Shown here piece after piece: positions 25,259 to 32,737 of a DNA stretch of 64,000 nucleotides. This DNA comes from VXRN01 sp963664365 (lineage in GTDB: Bacteria > Chloroflexota > Dehalococcoidia > Lucifugimonadales > UBA1123). The position numbers and the translations under genes are program-made. Within the stretch, counting starts at the first letter, position 1. The number at the start of each line of letters is the position of its first letter. Where the stretch lies: NCBI GenBank assembly GCA_963664365.1, contig OY761144.1, positions 868,001 to 932,000 on the forward strand, read 5' to 3'. Below the pieces are notes generated by a model. The model saw nothing but the letters and a program-made list of their open reading frames with translations. It had not been told where the DNA came from and made no database searches.

Positions 25259-25354
25259 CGATGGAACAAATCCCGCTCCCCCAGCGTCTATATCTGTGAA
25301 CGGCCAAAATAGGCCGATTGACGGAAGCGTACACGCTCACGGGAGGAGAAACCC

Positions 25355-27310
25355 ATGCGAAGCTCAATGCTGATAATCACCGGAATGTTCATAGTCCTGG
25401 CGCTGGCGCTCGCCTGCTCGAAGGCGGAGCCGGACGCTACGGAGGCCCCAGTCGAGACCGTCATCGTCGAAAAAGAGGTCATCAAGGAGGTGGAAGTGCC
25501 CGTGGAGGTGGTCGTCGAGAAAGAGGTCATCAAGGAGGTGCTGGTCCCCGGCCAGCCAATCGTCGTTGAGAAGGTGGTAACTGAGACCGTCGAAGTCCCA
25601 GGCGAGACCGTCGTCGTTGAAGTCATCAAGGAGGTGGAGGTGCCGGGCGAGACCGTCGTAGTCGAGAAAGAGGTCATCAAGACCGTCGAGGTCCCCGGCG
25701 AGACGGTCGTTGTCGAGAAAGAGGTAGTCAAGGAGGCGCAGGTCCCGCAGGCTTCGGCCCAAGCCGCTCCGTCCGCTCACGTCCCCACACCGGCCCCGGC
25801 TCCCACCGCGGCTCCGGCGACCGCGTCGGCTCAGGCAGCTCCCGCCGCCGTGCCTTCAGCGCCCGCGCCAAGCAAGCCCGCCCCGTCTATGACTACGTTC
25901 AAGGACTACGAGCGTTCGCGGTTCGCCTTCACCGCCGAAGACGACACCTCCACTTTCAGCCTCGACACGGATCGAACGTCGTACCAGCTTGCGCTGAACT
26001 GGGCGCGAGCGCAGTTCGAGGTCGATCCCGACTCCGTAAGAGCGGAGGAGTGGATAAACGCCTTCAACTACCGCTACGAGCAGCCGCAATACCGCGACAG
26101 TTTCGCCATATCCACCAACGTCATCAGGCATCCGCTAGACGGCGGCAAGCATCTGGCGCGGATCGGTTTCCAGGCCCCCGAGTTCTGGGACGACAAGCCG
26201 CTGAACGTCACGCTTGTCCTCGACGCATCGGGGTCTATGGCCGACGGGAATCGAGTGGACATCGCGCGCCAAGCCGCCGAGAGCGTCAGGCGCAGCCTCA
26301 GAGACGAGGACCGCATCGCCGTCGTCCACTTCACAACCGACGTCATTCACGATCTGACCGTCGAGCACGACGGCCCCGACGCCGAAGCCGTCAAGCGGTC
26401 GATAAACAAGCTCGAACCGCACGGAAGCACCAACGTACAGGCCGGACTCAATCTCGGCGTCCGGCTTGCCGACGCGGTCCGGCGCGAAAGGCCGGACGCG
26501 CTCAACTACATCGTTCTGATGTCCGATGGCGTCGCCAACGTGGACGCCACCGACCCGTTCGCCATACTGAAGTCGGCATCCGACAACGACGGCGCAAATC
26601 CCCTGCGCCTCATCACCATAGGCGTCGGAATAGACAACTACAACGACTACCTGCTTGAGCAGCTTGCCCAGCACGGCAACGGCTGGTATCGCTATCTGAG
26701 CGACGCCGGCGAGGCCAGGGCCACGTTCAGCCGCGAGAACTGGCTGGCTTTGTCCATTCCGTTCGCCGACCAGACTCGCGCGCAGGTGCGCTGGAACCCG
26801 GACGTCGTGGAGGCATGGCGGATGATCGGATACGAGAACCGCGTCACGTCGGACGAGTCGTTTACCGAGGCGCGCAAGGAGTTCGCGGAGATACCGATGG
26901 GCGCGCAGACCACCGTCTTCTACGAGCTTGAGCTTACCGACGACGGCTCCGCCGCCGCCAATCTCGGCGAGGTGGAGTTGAGGTGGGTCACTCCCCAGAC
27001 CGGCGACTCGAACCGTCAGCACGCCGCGATAGTCGATGGCGGGACGCCGGACTCGATGGATTCCGCCCTACTCGGGTTCGGAGCGATCGTCGCGCTGTCA
27101 TCCGACCGCTACGGCAGTCTGCCCCACCTCGACGACTCCGAGTCCGGCTACGTCCGCGACGACCTGGAGACGCTGATCGACGAGATGCAGCCGCTCGCGG
27201 ACCAGCTTGGCAGCCTCCAGTCCTACCAGGACTTCGCCTTCCTGCTGGAGCACATCACGGACTCGGTCGATGGTCACGTGACATCGCGGGGGTCGGGGTA
27301 CAACCGCTAG
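25355..27310 (+). CDS. von Willebrand factor A lipoprotein (YfbK-like) with charged repeat spacer
   Basis: The 651-residue protein has a signal peptide ending in a lipobox (LALAC, Cys21). A spacer of about residues 33-130 is built from EKEVIKEVEVP and VEVPGETVVVEK units, followed by an Ala/Pro-rich linker to ~178. Then come the N-terminal YfbK-type domain (TFSLDTDRTSYQLALNW), a vWA domain with the metal site DASGSM at 290-295, and a conserved C-terminal domain. It is probably anchored to the membrane with its vWA domain outside. GGGAGGAG precedes the ATG. The repeat spacer is typical of Chloroflexi lipoproteins. The binding partner is unknown. Confidence 0.88.
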   Translation: MRSSMLIITGMFIVLALALACSKAEPDATEAPVETVIVEKEVIKEVEVPVEVVVEKEVIKEVLVPGQPIVVEKVVTETVEVPGETVVVEVIKEVEVPGETVVVEKEVIKTVEVPGETVVVEKEVVKEAQVPQASAQAAPSAHVPTPAPAPTAAPATASAQAAPAAVPSAPAPSKPAPSMTTFKDYERSRFAFTAEDDTSTFSLDTDRTSYQLALNWARAQFEVDPDSVRAEEWINAFNYRYEQPQYRDSFAISTNVIRHPLDGGKHLARIGFQAPEFWDDKPLNVTLVLDASGSMADGNRVDIARQAAESVRRSLRDEDRIAVVHFTTDVIHDLTVEHDGPDAEAVKRSINKLEPHGSTNVQAGLNLGVRLADAVRRERPDALNYIVLMSDGVANVDATDPFAILKSASDNDGANPLRLITIGVGIDNYNDYLLEQLAQHGNGWYRYLSDAGEARATFSRENWLALSIPFADQTRAQVRWNPDVVEAWRMIGYENRVTSDESFTEARKEFAEIPMGAQTTVFYELELTDDGSAAANLGEVELRWVTPQTGDSNRQHAAIVDGGTPDSMDSALLGFGAIVALSSDRYGSLPHLDDSESGYVRDDLETLIDEMQPLADQLGSLQSYQDFAFLLEHITDSVDGHVTSRGSGYNR

Positions 27311-27378
27311 GCAAATCACGGAGAGGCGCTGCTGGGTCGGCTGTCCATACCCGGCCCGGCGGCGCATCCCGATCAGAT

Positions 27379-27576
27379 CTAGCTTCCACCTACGAACAGC
27401 TTCACCAGAATCCCCACTATGCCGGCGGCAAGCACCGCTCCAAAACCGAACATAGCGAATATCAACCGGTCTAGTCGCTGTTCGATTGCGCCCAGACGCT
27501 TTTCGATGCTGGCTACTTGACCTTCCAGCCGCCCGAGGCTCCGGAACACGTCCTCTGTGTCTGTTGTCACAACCAT
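27379..27576 (-). CDS. Small coiled-coil plus C-terminal membrane helix protein
   Basis: The 65 residues have LGRLEGQVASIEKRLGAIEQ heptads (about residues 12-38) and then one glycine-rich membrane helix ending LVKLFVGGS. This is the third member of the architecture seen at 5854-6096 and 12308-12514. It lies just downstream of the two glutaredoxin-like genes on the same strand, four bases after the stop at 27581, so it may be in their transcript. No enzyme motif. Confidence 0.6.
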   Translation of the reverse strand: MVVTTDTEDVFRSLGRLEGQVASIEKRLGAIEQRLDRLIFAMFGFGAVLAAGIVGILVKLFVGGS

Positions 27577-27580
27577 GCTT

Positions 27581-27814
27581 CTAATAGAACGTACATCCCA
27601 CGCCGTGATAGCCGATGATCACCTCGTCCCCATCTACCACGACGGGGGTTATCTTGTCCCCGCCGGTCAACTCCTCCACCTCCGGCCAGCGTTCGGGATG
27701 CTCGCCCAAGTCCACCTCCTCGTACACCTTGCCCTTCTCGTCAAGCTCCATCTTGACCGAGACGCAGATCGTGCATTCGGGATGGGTGTATATCAGGACC
27801 TCGCCGTCAGCCAT
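27581..27814 (-). CDS. Glutaredoxin-like protein with CTIC motif
   Basis: The 77-residue thioredoxin-fold protein has the redox motif in LIYTHPECTICVSVKMEL (C-T-I-C), then VYEEVDLGEHPERWPEV and a cis-Pro region ITPVVVDGDEVIIGYHGVGC. I start at the ATG at 27814, which overlaps the stop of the upstream paralogue; the frame extends slightly further. It is the last redox gene of a three-gene minus-strand unit with a paralogue and a ferredoxin-thioredoxin reductase subunit. Confidence 0.78.
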   Translation of the reverse strand: MADGEVLIYTHPECTICVSVKMELDEKGKVYEEVDLGEHPERWPEVEELTGGDKITPVVVDGDEVIIGYHGVGCTFY

Positions 27815-28043
27815 AGCAGCCGATGCCATTGAACCCGATCGTCACCTCGTCGCCGTCGATCATCACTGGGCTGATGCGCTCGCCGCCCGTATGGGGAAGA
27901 ACCTCGTCCCAGCGGTCGGGATGCAGCGATAGGTTGACCTCTTCGTACTCGACGCCGTCACGGTCAAGCCGCTCTTTCAGCATGTCGGTGTATCCACACC
28001 CCAGCGTGGAATAGACGGTGACGGCATTTGGGTTAGCGCTCAT
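27807..28043 (-). CDS. Glutaredoxin-like protein with single active-site Cys
   Basis: The 78-residue protein is a clear paralogue of the next gene. It has VTVYSTLGCGYTDMLKERL, where the site reads C-G-Y-T (one Cys), followed by VEYEEVNLSLHPDRWDEV and ISPVMIDGDEVTIGFNGIGC. A second conserved Cys sits near the C-terminus. A monothiol mechanism, or pairing with that C-terminal Cys, is possible. It lies 9 bp after the ferredoxin-thioredoxin reductase subunit gene. Confidence 0.78.
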   Translation of the reverse strand: MSANPNAVTVYSTLGCGYTDMLKERLDRDGVEYEEVNLSLHPDRWDEVLPHTGGERISPVMIDGDEVTIGFNGIGCYG

Positions 28044-28052
28044 GCTTTCTCC

Positions 28053-28472
28053 TTAGGACGGTCGCTCCCGACGCTCGATCTCTCGCTCCTCCGCCTTGTG
28101 GCGCAGCGGACGGCCCTTGTCCGGGTGAGGATCCTTCACCATCCCGTACATCTCCAGCCCCTCGTGGTCCTCCGGGAGGTACTCGGTGATCGGCAGGCCC
28201 TCCTCGTTCACGAACAGCAGACAGTGACAGTACTTGTATATCTGCATGTCGTCGCAGGCGCAGATCCAAGTGCGGTGCTTTATCTCCTCTTTCTTGTCCG
28301 GGTAGAACCGGCATGGACACAGGGGCCGCCCGATCTCATCGACGTTCTGAGCAAGTCCCAAGACGACCGCGTCGGTCACTCCCTCGCCCGGGTGAGTGTA
28401 TGTCCCCGACTTCTCCGTGAACTTCTCCACGAACCGCCGCATCTTCTGCATAGACTTTTCGCTTGGCTGATC
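28053..28472 (-). CDS. Ferredoxin-thioredoxin reductase catalytic (beta) subunit
   Basis: The enzyme passes electrons from ferredoxin through a special 4Fe-4S centre to a disulfide. The ~139-residue protein has the full cysteine pattern: RPLCPCRFYPDK, TWICACDD and YKYCHCLLF. I choose the TTG at 28472, which has GGGAGG six bases upstream; the ATG at 28451 is the alternative. No variable alpha subunit is adjacent. The target is probably the two glutaredoxin-like proteins encoded directly downstream, which takes the place of the usual thioredoxin partner. Confidence 0.88.
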   Translation of the reverse strand, partial: DQPSEKSMQKMRRFVEKFTEKSGTYTHPGEGVTDAVVLGLAQNVDEIGRPLCPCRFYPDKKEEIKHRTWICACDDMQIYKYCHCLLFVNEEGLPITEYLPEDHEGLEMYGMVKDPHPDKGRPLRHKAEEREIERRERPS

Positions 28473-28572
28473 CAACGCTCGCCTCCCTCGGCCCGGCTGC
28501 GCGAGCCGCCTGTCCGTAACGTTTCCTGACTCTACGTTAAGTCCCACTCCGCCCCTCTGTCAACACGCCGGG

Positions 28573-28692
28573 TTACGAAGAGGCTGTGTCAGTTTGGTAG
28601 GCGTCGAGGACTGCCGCGCGCTGGGCGCGTGGGAACCGGCTCAGCCGGTCGATGATGTTTGGTATAAGGTTTTCGGCGGTCGTCATGTTCAT
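28573..28692 (-). CDS. Second gene of duplicated two-gene module, copy 1 (39 residues)
   Basis: The small protein MTTAENLIPNIIDRLSRFPR-type matches the start of the gene at 59277-59612 (LLSEIIDELSRLPRDQR there). The ATG at 28692 overlaps the stop of the 301-residue partner as ATGA, exactly as in the other copy, which fixes the start and shows translational coupling. No function is known. A piece of its 3' end (GTGTCAG.TTGGTAGGCGTCGA) also recurs at 59108-59130. Confidence 0.55.
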   Translation of the reverse strand: MNMTTAENLIPNIIDRLSRFPRAQRAAVLDAYQTDTASS

Positions 28693-29594
28693 GGGTCCGG
28701 CGGTTTGTCGTCTTCGGAGTGAGAGGGGTAGATTTTGGCGAGTTTCTTCCGCCTTCGTTCTTCGACGGCGGGCCATGCCTTCTGTCGTTCGAGCTGCATC
28801 TTGATGTCGGCCTTGAACTTTTCGGATGCTTCTTTCAGATATGGGGTGGGATCGAAGCCTTCGGGTATCTCAGGCACGGTTATGTTGTCTCTGTGACCGT
28901 CCGGGTAGGGTGTGAGTATGCCCTCGTCCTCCATTCGCTGGAGTTTGGCGTCGATTTCGGCCAGGTCGTCGGGGTCGATTTGTCTGACGGGACGGACGTA
29001 GGGTTTGGTCCTCGTTTCGAGGGCACTGTCGGTTCCGAGGAGACGGTCGAGGAGGATACGCGCGGCTCTTGCGCGGTGGTAGGGCGTGACTTTCGGGTCG
29101 TCTTTGGCCCGGGCGATTTCTTTGAGTGTGTCTCGGATGGTCTGTCCGTTGTTGGTGATTTCGATGATGTGTTGTTGGATGGTGAAGTGGATAGTGGATT
29201 GTGAATAGTGGTTAGTAGATTGTGGCGAGTGGGTAGTTGGGGCCGGGCCTAGGGTTTGGTCTAGGGAGTCTTTGATTTGGGTTACGGGGCGGGGGTTGGC
29301 GTCGGGCACCGAGGGCGATTCGCGAATCGCCCCTACGTCGTTGGCGTCGTTGGCGTCGGATTTGGGGGTTGGGGCCGGATTGGGGTCGATTTGCCTGGGG
29401 CATTTGCCGAATCCTCTGTCGGCGAGGATGTTGGCGGCAGTGATGCGGTCGTTGGGGGTGGCCTTCTGGTCGTTGCCTTGGGCGATGTCGTGTAGGATCT
29501 CGATGAGTTCGAGACCGTTGTCGGTTTCCTCGCGGATGGCGTTGGCGAAGTCGAGGGCCGGGTTAGATGGTGTCTGTTGTGTTGTTGTGGTCAT
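28689..29594 (-). CDS. First gene of duplicated two-gene module, copy 1 (301 residues, unknown)
   Basis: A hydrophilic protein with the N-terminal block NPALDFANAIREETDNGLEL and ATPNDRITAANILADRGFGK, a central variable linker, a second block QHIIEITNNGQTIRDTL then YHRARAARILLDRLLG, and a charged C-terminus rich in Lys and Glu. The two helical blocks look like repeats of one fold, somewhat like small-terminase or DNA-binding domains; I cannot name the family. The linker includes two repeat-derived stretches: VGAIRESPS from a palindrome and the Ser/Thr/His/Gln run from TATCCACTAT strings. A homologue of the whole module lies at 59277-60532. A consensus promoter precedes it. Confidence 0.7.
   Translation of the reverse strand: MTTTTQQTPSNPALDFANAIREETDNGLELIEILHDIAQGNDQKATPNDRITAANILADRGFGKCPRQIDPNPAPTPKSDANDANDVGAIRESPSVPDANPRPVTQIKDSLDQTLGPAPTTHSPQSTNHYSQSTIHFTIQQHIIEITNNGQTIRDTLKEIARAKDDPKVTPYHRARAARILLDRLLGTDSALETRTKPYVRPVRQIDPDDLAEIDAKLQRMEDEGILTPYPDGHRDNITVPEIPEGFDPTPYLKEASEKFKADIKMQLERQKAWPAVEERRRKKLAKIYPSHSEDDKPPDP
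29313..29332. repeat. GGGCGATTC/GAATCGCCC palindrome inside a coding region
   Basis: A 20-bp perfect inverted repeat, reading VGAIRESPS in the frame of the 301-residue protein. Sister copies lie between genes at 42983, 47338 and 51954, and inside the paralogous gene at 60260. Confidence 0.75.
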
Positions 29595-29647
29595 TGGTGG
29601 ATAGTGGTTAGTGGATAGTGGATAGTGGGTGTACGACAGTTCTGTTT

Positions 29648-29676
29648 AGAATACATGGTCTTTGGGCTGGTGTCAA
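29648..29676 (-). promoter_or_regulatory. Consensus promoter of two-gene module, copy 1
   Basis: On the minus strand TTGACA (29671-29676) and TATTCT (29648-29653) are 17 bp apart. The surrounding ~50 bp is nearly identical to the region upstream of copy 2, so the promoter was duplicated with the genes. Confidence 0.7.
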
Positions 29677-29877
29677 GGGGTGGATTTAGGTTTAGGGGAT
29701 AAGGTGTAAGGGGTTTGTGGATTGGGGGATTTTAGTACACTAAGACCCTAGCTTGGGCATCTCCTAGAACTTTGCCATTAGCCCCGGATTAGCAGGCGCC
29801 ACAAGCGACCGAGCAGGTATTGACGCCGGGCTTATTCTGTAACTACAATCACGTAGTGCAGCGAAAGGCGACTGCGT

Positions 29878-30168
29878 TTGCGTTGGACTTGGGACCAGGC
29901 AAAGAACGAGGCGAACCTTCGGGCGCACGCCATCAGCTTCCAAGCTGCGGCCTTCGTATTCGACGACCCCTTGTCTGCGACGCAGGAAGACCCATATCCG
30001 TATGAGCAGCGATGGCGGACCATGGGCATGGTAGGCACACAAGTCGTGATGGTGGTCCATACTTGGCCGACCCTCGACACGGGAACCGGAGAAGAGATCG
30101 GGCGCATCATCTCCGCACGCAAGGCGACCAGGCGAGAGAGGGAGGCTTATGAAGAAAGACATTGCTGA
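29878..30168 (+). CDS. BrnT-family toxin
   Basis: BrnT toxins are small RNases that halt translation. The 96-residue protein follows the family: RWTWDQAKNEANLRAHAISF, FVFDDPLSATQED, RWRTMGMVGTQVVMVVHTW, and IISARKATRREREAYEERH. The catalytic basic and acidic residues of the family appear present. The start is a TTG at 29878 with GAAAGG upstream. The 3' end overlaps the BrnA gene by 20 bp, the standard order of this system. Confidence 0.88.
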   Translation: MRWTWDQAKNEANLRAHAISFQAAAFVFDDPLSATQEDPYPYEQRWRTMGMVGTQVVMVVHTWPTLDTGTGEEIGRIISARKATRREREAYEERHC

Positions 30169-30445
30169 GCTGCCGTCGGACGTTCAGGAGCAAATGCGGG
30201 CGTTAGAGGCTCTGCCGGAGGAGCAGATCGACACGACTGACGCCCCGGAGATACTTGACTGGTCCGACGCCAGGCGCGGGGTCTTCTATCGCCCTGTGAA
30301 GCAGCAGATTACGCTGAGGATCGACGCGGATATCATTGCTTGGTTCAAGGCCCAAGCTCCCAACGGCCGGGGATACCAGACGGACATCAATGGAGCGCTC
30401 CGCGAGCATGTCCGGAGGACAGCCAGTTCCGCAAGGCAGCGCTGA
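30149..30445 (+). CDS. BrnA-family antitoxin (DUF4415)
   Basis: The 98-residue partner of the toxin upstream has an N-terminal toxin-binding part and a ribbon-helix-helix DNA-binding C-terminus (QQITLRIDADIIAWFKAQAP, GYQTDINGALREHV). BrnA neutralises BrnT and represses the operon. A GGGAGG lies ahead of the ATG inside brnT. Complete. Confidence 0.88.
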   Translation: MKKDIAELPSDVQEQMRALEALPEEQIDTTDAPEILDWSDARRGVFYRPVKQQITLRIDADIIAWFKAQAPNGRGYQTDINGALREHVRRTASSARQR

Positions 30446-30523
30446 TATGCGGGGCCAGTTGCGGCAGGGTACCAAGGGACTCCAGGTCCACCGTCTGACG
30501 ATAGTATTACAGTGTCGGTGGGT

Positions 30524-30540
30524 GCGGGCGAGACGCCCGC
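30524..30540. repeat. GC-rich hairpin repeat GCGGGCG-CGCCCGC (copy 1)
   Basis: A 7-bp perfect stem with a 3-nt loop. It is embedded in a GTGCGGGCG..ACGCCCGCGCTCC string that recurs at 59333-59349. It lies in the 216-bp spacer between brnA and the next gene and could also act as a terminator for brnTA. Confidence 0.5.
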
Positions 30541-30661
30541 GCTCCTATGGGTAGCCGAGTATTAGGTGGTGGGTTTCGGGCGCGCTCGCCGCTTCCATTT
30601 GGCTTCCGCATCAAGTATATTGTTGCCCGTCAGCCAGCATACACATAACCGGAGGTGAAAT

Positions 30662-31591
30662 ATGGGCAGCCGTCTTGAGGGCAAGGTCGCGGTGGTGACC
30701 GGAGCCGGCAGAGGCGTTGGAAGGGGCGTCGCCCTGCTTATGGCCGAAGAAGGGGCCAAGGTCGTCGTCAACGATCTGGGATGCGAGGTGGACGGCACGG
30801 GCAGTTCGCGCGGCCCGGCGGACAGCGTCGTCGCCGAGATCGCCGCCAGAGGCGGGGAGGCCGTCGCCAATTACGACAACATGGCGCTGATGGACGGCGG
30901 CGAGGCGGTCATCAAGCAGGCGGTGGATACATACGGACAACTCGACGCGCTCGTCACCTGCTCCGGCATCCTGCGCGACAGGATGATCTGGCAGATGACT
31001 CCCGAAGACTGGGACCGCGTGATTCTGAACAACGTCAAGGCGACGTTCACGCCGACGAAGTTCGCGTGCATCGTGTTCAGGCAGCAGCGCGGAGGGCGAG
31101 TCGTCCACATGACGTCGGACGCCGGGCTCGGCGACGTCGGACGCTCCAACTACGCGGCGGCGTCTGAGGCGATAGTCGGACTGACGCGGACCGTCGGGCG
31201 CGACATGGGACGCTACGGCGTCAGGTGCAACGCGATCTCCCCAATGGTCGAGACCAGGCTCTTTCCCGGATCGGTGGAGGAGTACTCGCCCAGGCTGACC
31301 ACTGCGGGCGGGCCGTCCCGCGACGAGCGAGCCGGAATCTTCAGCCCGGGCGGACTCGGCGAGTGGGAAGGACCCGGCTGGCAGGACGACCCGGAAAACG
31401 TCGCTCCCCTGGCGGTGTACCTATGCACCGGGGCTTCGCCGAACGTCAACTGCAACGTCTTCGGAGTCAGGGGCGGAAGCATCTATCTATACTCCAACCC
31501 GCAAATCGAGCGGGCGGTCCAGAAGTGGGGCAACTTCGACATGGACGAGATGGACGTGTTGTTCCCGAAGATGATCGGAGAGGGGTTTTAG
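30662..31591 (+). CDS. SDR-family protein with Ser in place of the catalytic Lys
   Basis: The 309-residue short-chain dehydrogenase has the cofactor motif VVTGAGRGVGRG, NDLG and a CSG-type third motif, and the Ser152-Tyr164 pair. However, YxxxK reads Y164-A-A-A-S168 (codon TCT at 31163-31165), so the lysine that lowers the Tyr pKa is missing. A long C-terminal part (PSRDERAGIFSPGG on) resembles multifunctional-protein-type SDRs. GGAGGTG precedes the ATG. The neighbouring paralogue at 31793 keeps Lys. It may be inactive or use another base. Confidence 0.85.
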   Translation: MGSRLEGKVAVVTGAGRGVGRGVALLMAEEGAKVVVNDLGCEVDGTGSSRGPADSVVAEIAARGGEAVANYDNMALMDGGEAVIKQAVDTYGQLDALVTCSGILRDRMIWQMTPEDWDRVILNNVKATFTPTKFACIVFRQQRGGRVVHMTSDAGLGDVGRSNYAAASEAIVGLTRTVGRDMGRYGVRCNAISPMVETRLFPGSVEEYSPRLTTAGGPSRDERAGIFSPGGLGEWEGPGWQDDPENVAPLAVYLCTGASPNVNCNVFGVRGGSIYLYSNPQIERAVQKWGNFDMDEMDVLFPKMIGEGF

Positions 31592-31630
31592 CAGTGGTTC
31601 GACCTGATTTTGCTGGGTGGCCTGATTGTT

Positions 31631-31722
31631 CACCCTCACCCTCACCCTCTCCCTCAAGGGAGAGGGGACTTAGTCGGAACACTACGAGTGGATATCATCA
31701 AAACTAACTTGAAGCGGTACTA
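31631..31722. repeat. CCCTCTCCC/GGGAGAGGG repeat with right-hand extension and an empty IS site
   Basis: CACCCTCACCCTCACCCTCT plus CCCTCAAGGGAGAGGGG forms a hairpin at 31646-31666. A further 33 bp (31690-31722) ending in GCGGTACTAG matches, at 30 of 33 positions, the sequence left of the IS630 element at 40453-40486. Here no IS is present. Confidence 0.7.
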
Positions 31723-31792
31723 GGGCTCCGTCGTTGGACCTCGAGTATTGGATATCGCACCAGAAAATGAACACTCACGCGAGGTGAGAAAC

Positions 31793-32737
31793 ATGGGCAG
31801 CAGACTTGATGGAAGAGTGGTGATAGTCACGGGAGCGGGCCGAGGGATCGGGGCAGAGGTGGCAAAGTGGATGGGGGCTGAGGGGGCATCGGTGGTGGTC
31901 AACGACCTGGGGGCGTCTCTGGACGGCGTGGGCGACTCGGACGCGCCGGCGCAGGTCACGGTCGAGGCGATCCGCGACGCGGGCGGGACCGCCGTCGCCA
32001 GCTTCGACTCGGTGGCCGAATACGAATCGGCGGGACGGGTCGTACAGGCCGCCATCGACAACTTCGGACGGGTTGACGGGCTGTGCCACGTCGCGGGCAT
32101 CCTGCGCGACCGCATGGTGTTCAACATGACCGAGACCGAATGGGACGGCGTGCTCCAGGTCCACCTGTACGGCGCGTTCAACATGGTCCGAAACTGCGTG
32201 CCGCACATGATCGATCAGAACTACGGTCGGATCGTGCTGTTCTCGTCCGGCTCCGGACTCGGAGCGTCGGGGCAGGCGAACTACGCCGCGGCCAAGGAGG
32301 GGATGGTCGGGTTCGCGCGGTCGCTGTCCCGGGAGTTGGCACCTTACGGCATCACGGCGAACGCGGTCTATCCCGGCGGCGCGACGCGCATGACGGCGTC
32401 CGTCCCACAGAGCACGAATCAGCTAAGACAGGAGCAGCGCAGGCAGGGGCTGGACGATTCGGACGATATTCCGATTCAGGCGCCGCCGGAGGCGAGCGAC
32501 CCGGCGAACAACGCGCCCAAGGCGGTGTACTTGTGCTCTGAGGCCGGCGGAAACGTCACGGGCCAGGTGATCGGCGTCAGCGGGTGGCAGGCCACGCTGT
32601 ACTCGCCGCGCCACATAATCCGAAGCATCCACAAGAACGGGCGATGGACGCTGGACGAACTGGACTCGCTGGTCCCGATCTCGCTCGGCGCGGAACTCAG
32701 GAATCCGGTCCCGCCCCAGCCGCCGAGGCAGCGTTAG
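31793..32737 (+). CDS. SDR-family oxidoreductase
   Basis: The 314-residue protein is paralogous to the SDR upstream. It has IVTGAGRGIGAEVA, NDLG, and the complete catalytic set Ser151/152, Tyr164 and Lys168 (NYAAAKEGMVGF). CNAVYPGG-type motif 5 reads ANAVYPGGATRM. Similar proteins are steroid or 3-hydroxyacyl-CoA dehydrogenases; the substrate is unknown. I start at the ATG at 31793 with GAGGTGAG upstream. The convergent CinA-like gene ends 4 bp into its stop region. Confidence 0.9.
   Translation: MGSRLDGRVVIVTGAGRGIGAEVAKWMGAEGASVVVNDLGASLDGVGDSDAPAQVTVEAIRDAGGTAVASFDSVAEYESAGRVVQAAIDNFGRVDGLCHVAGILRDRMVFNMTETEWDGVLQVHLYGAFNMVRNCVPHMIDQNYGRIVLFSSGSGLGASGQANYAAAKEGMVGFARSLSRELAPYGITANAVYPGGATRMTASVPQSTNQLRQEQRRQGLDDSDDIPIQAPPEASDPANNAPKAVYLCSEAGGNVTGQVIGVSGWQATLYSPRHIIRSIHKNGRWTLDELDSLVPISLGAELRNPVPPQPPRQR

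Noticed and set aside
25440..25740. Tandem repeat resembling a CRISPR array
   Set aside because: The units are in-frame codons for EKEV/VEVPG repeats of a lipoprotein spacer, with no unique spacers.
26135..27022. 295-codon antisense frame over the von Willebrand protein gene
   Set aside because: No ribosome site or family pattern, and the opposite strand has an unambiguous vWA protein.
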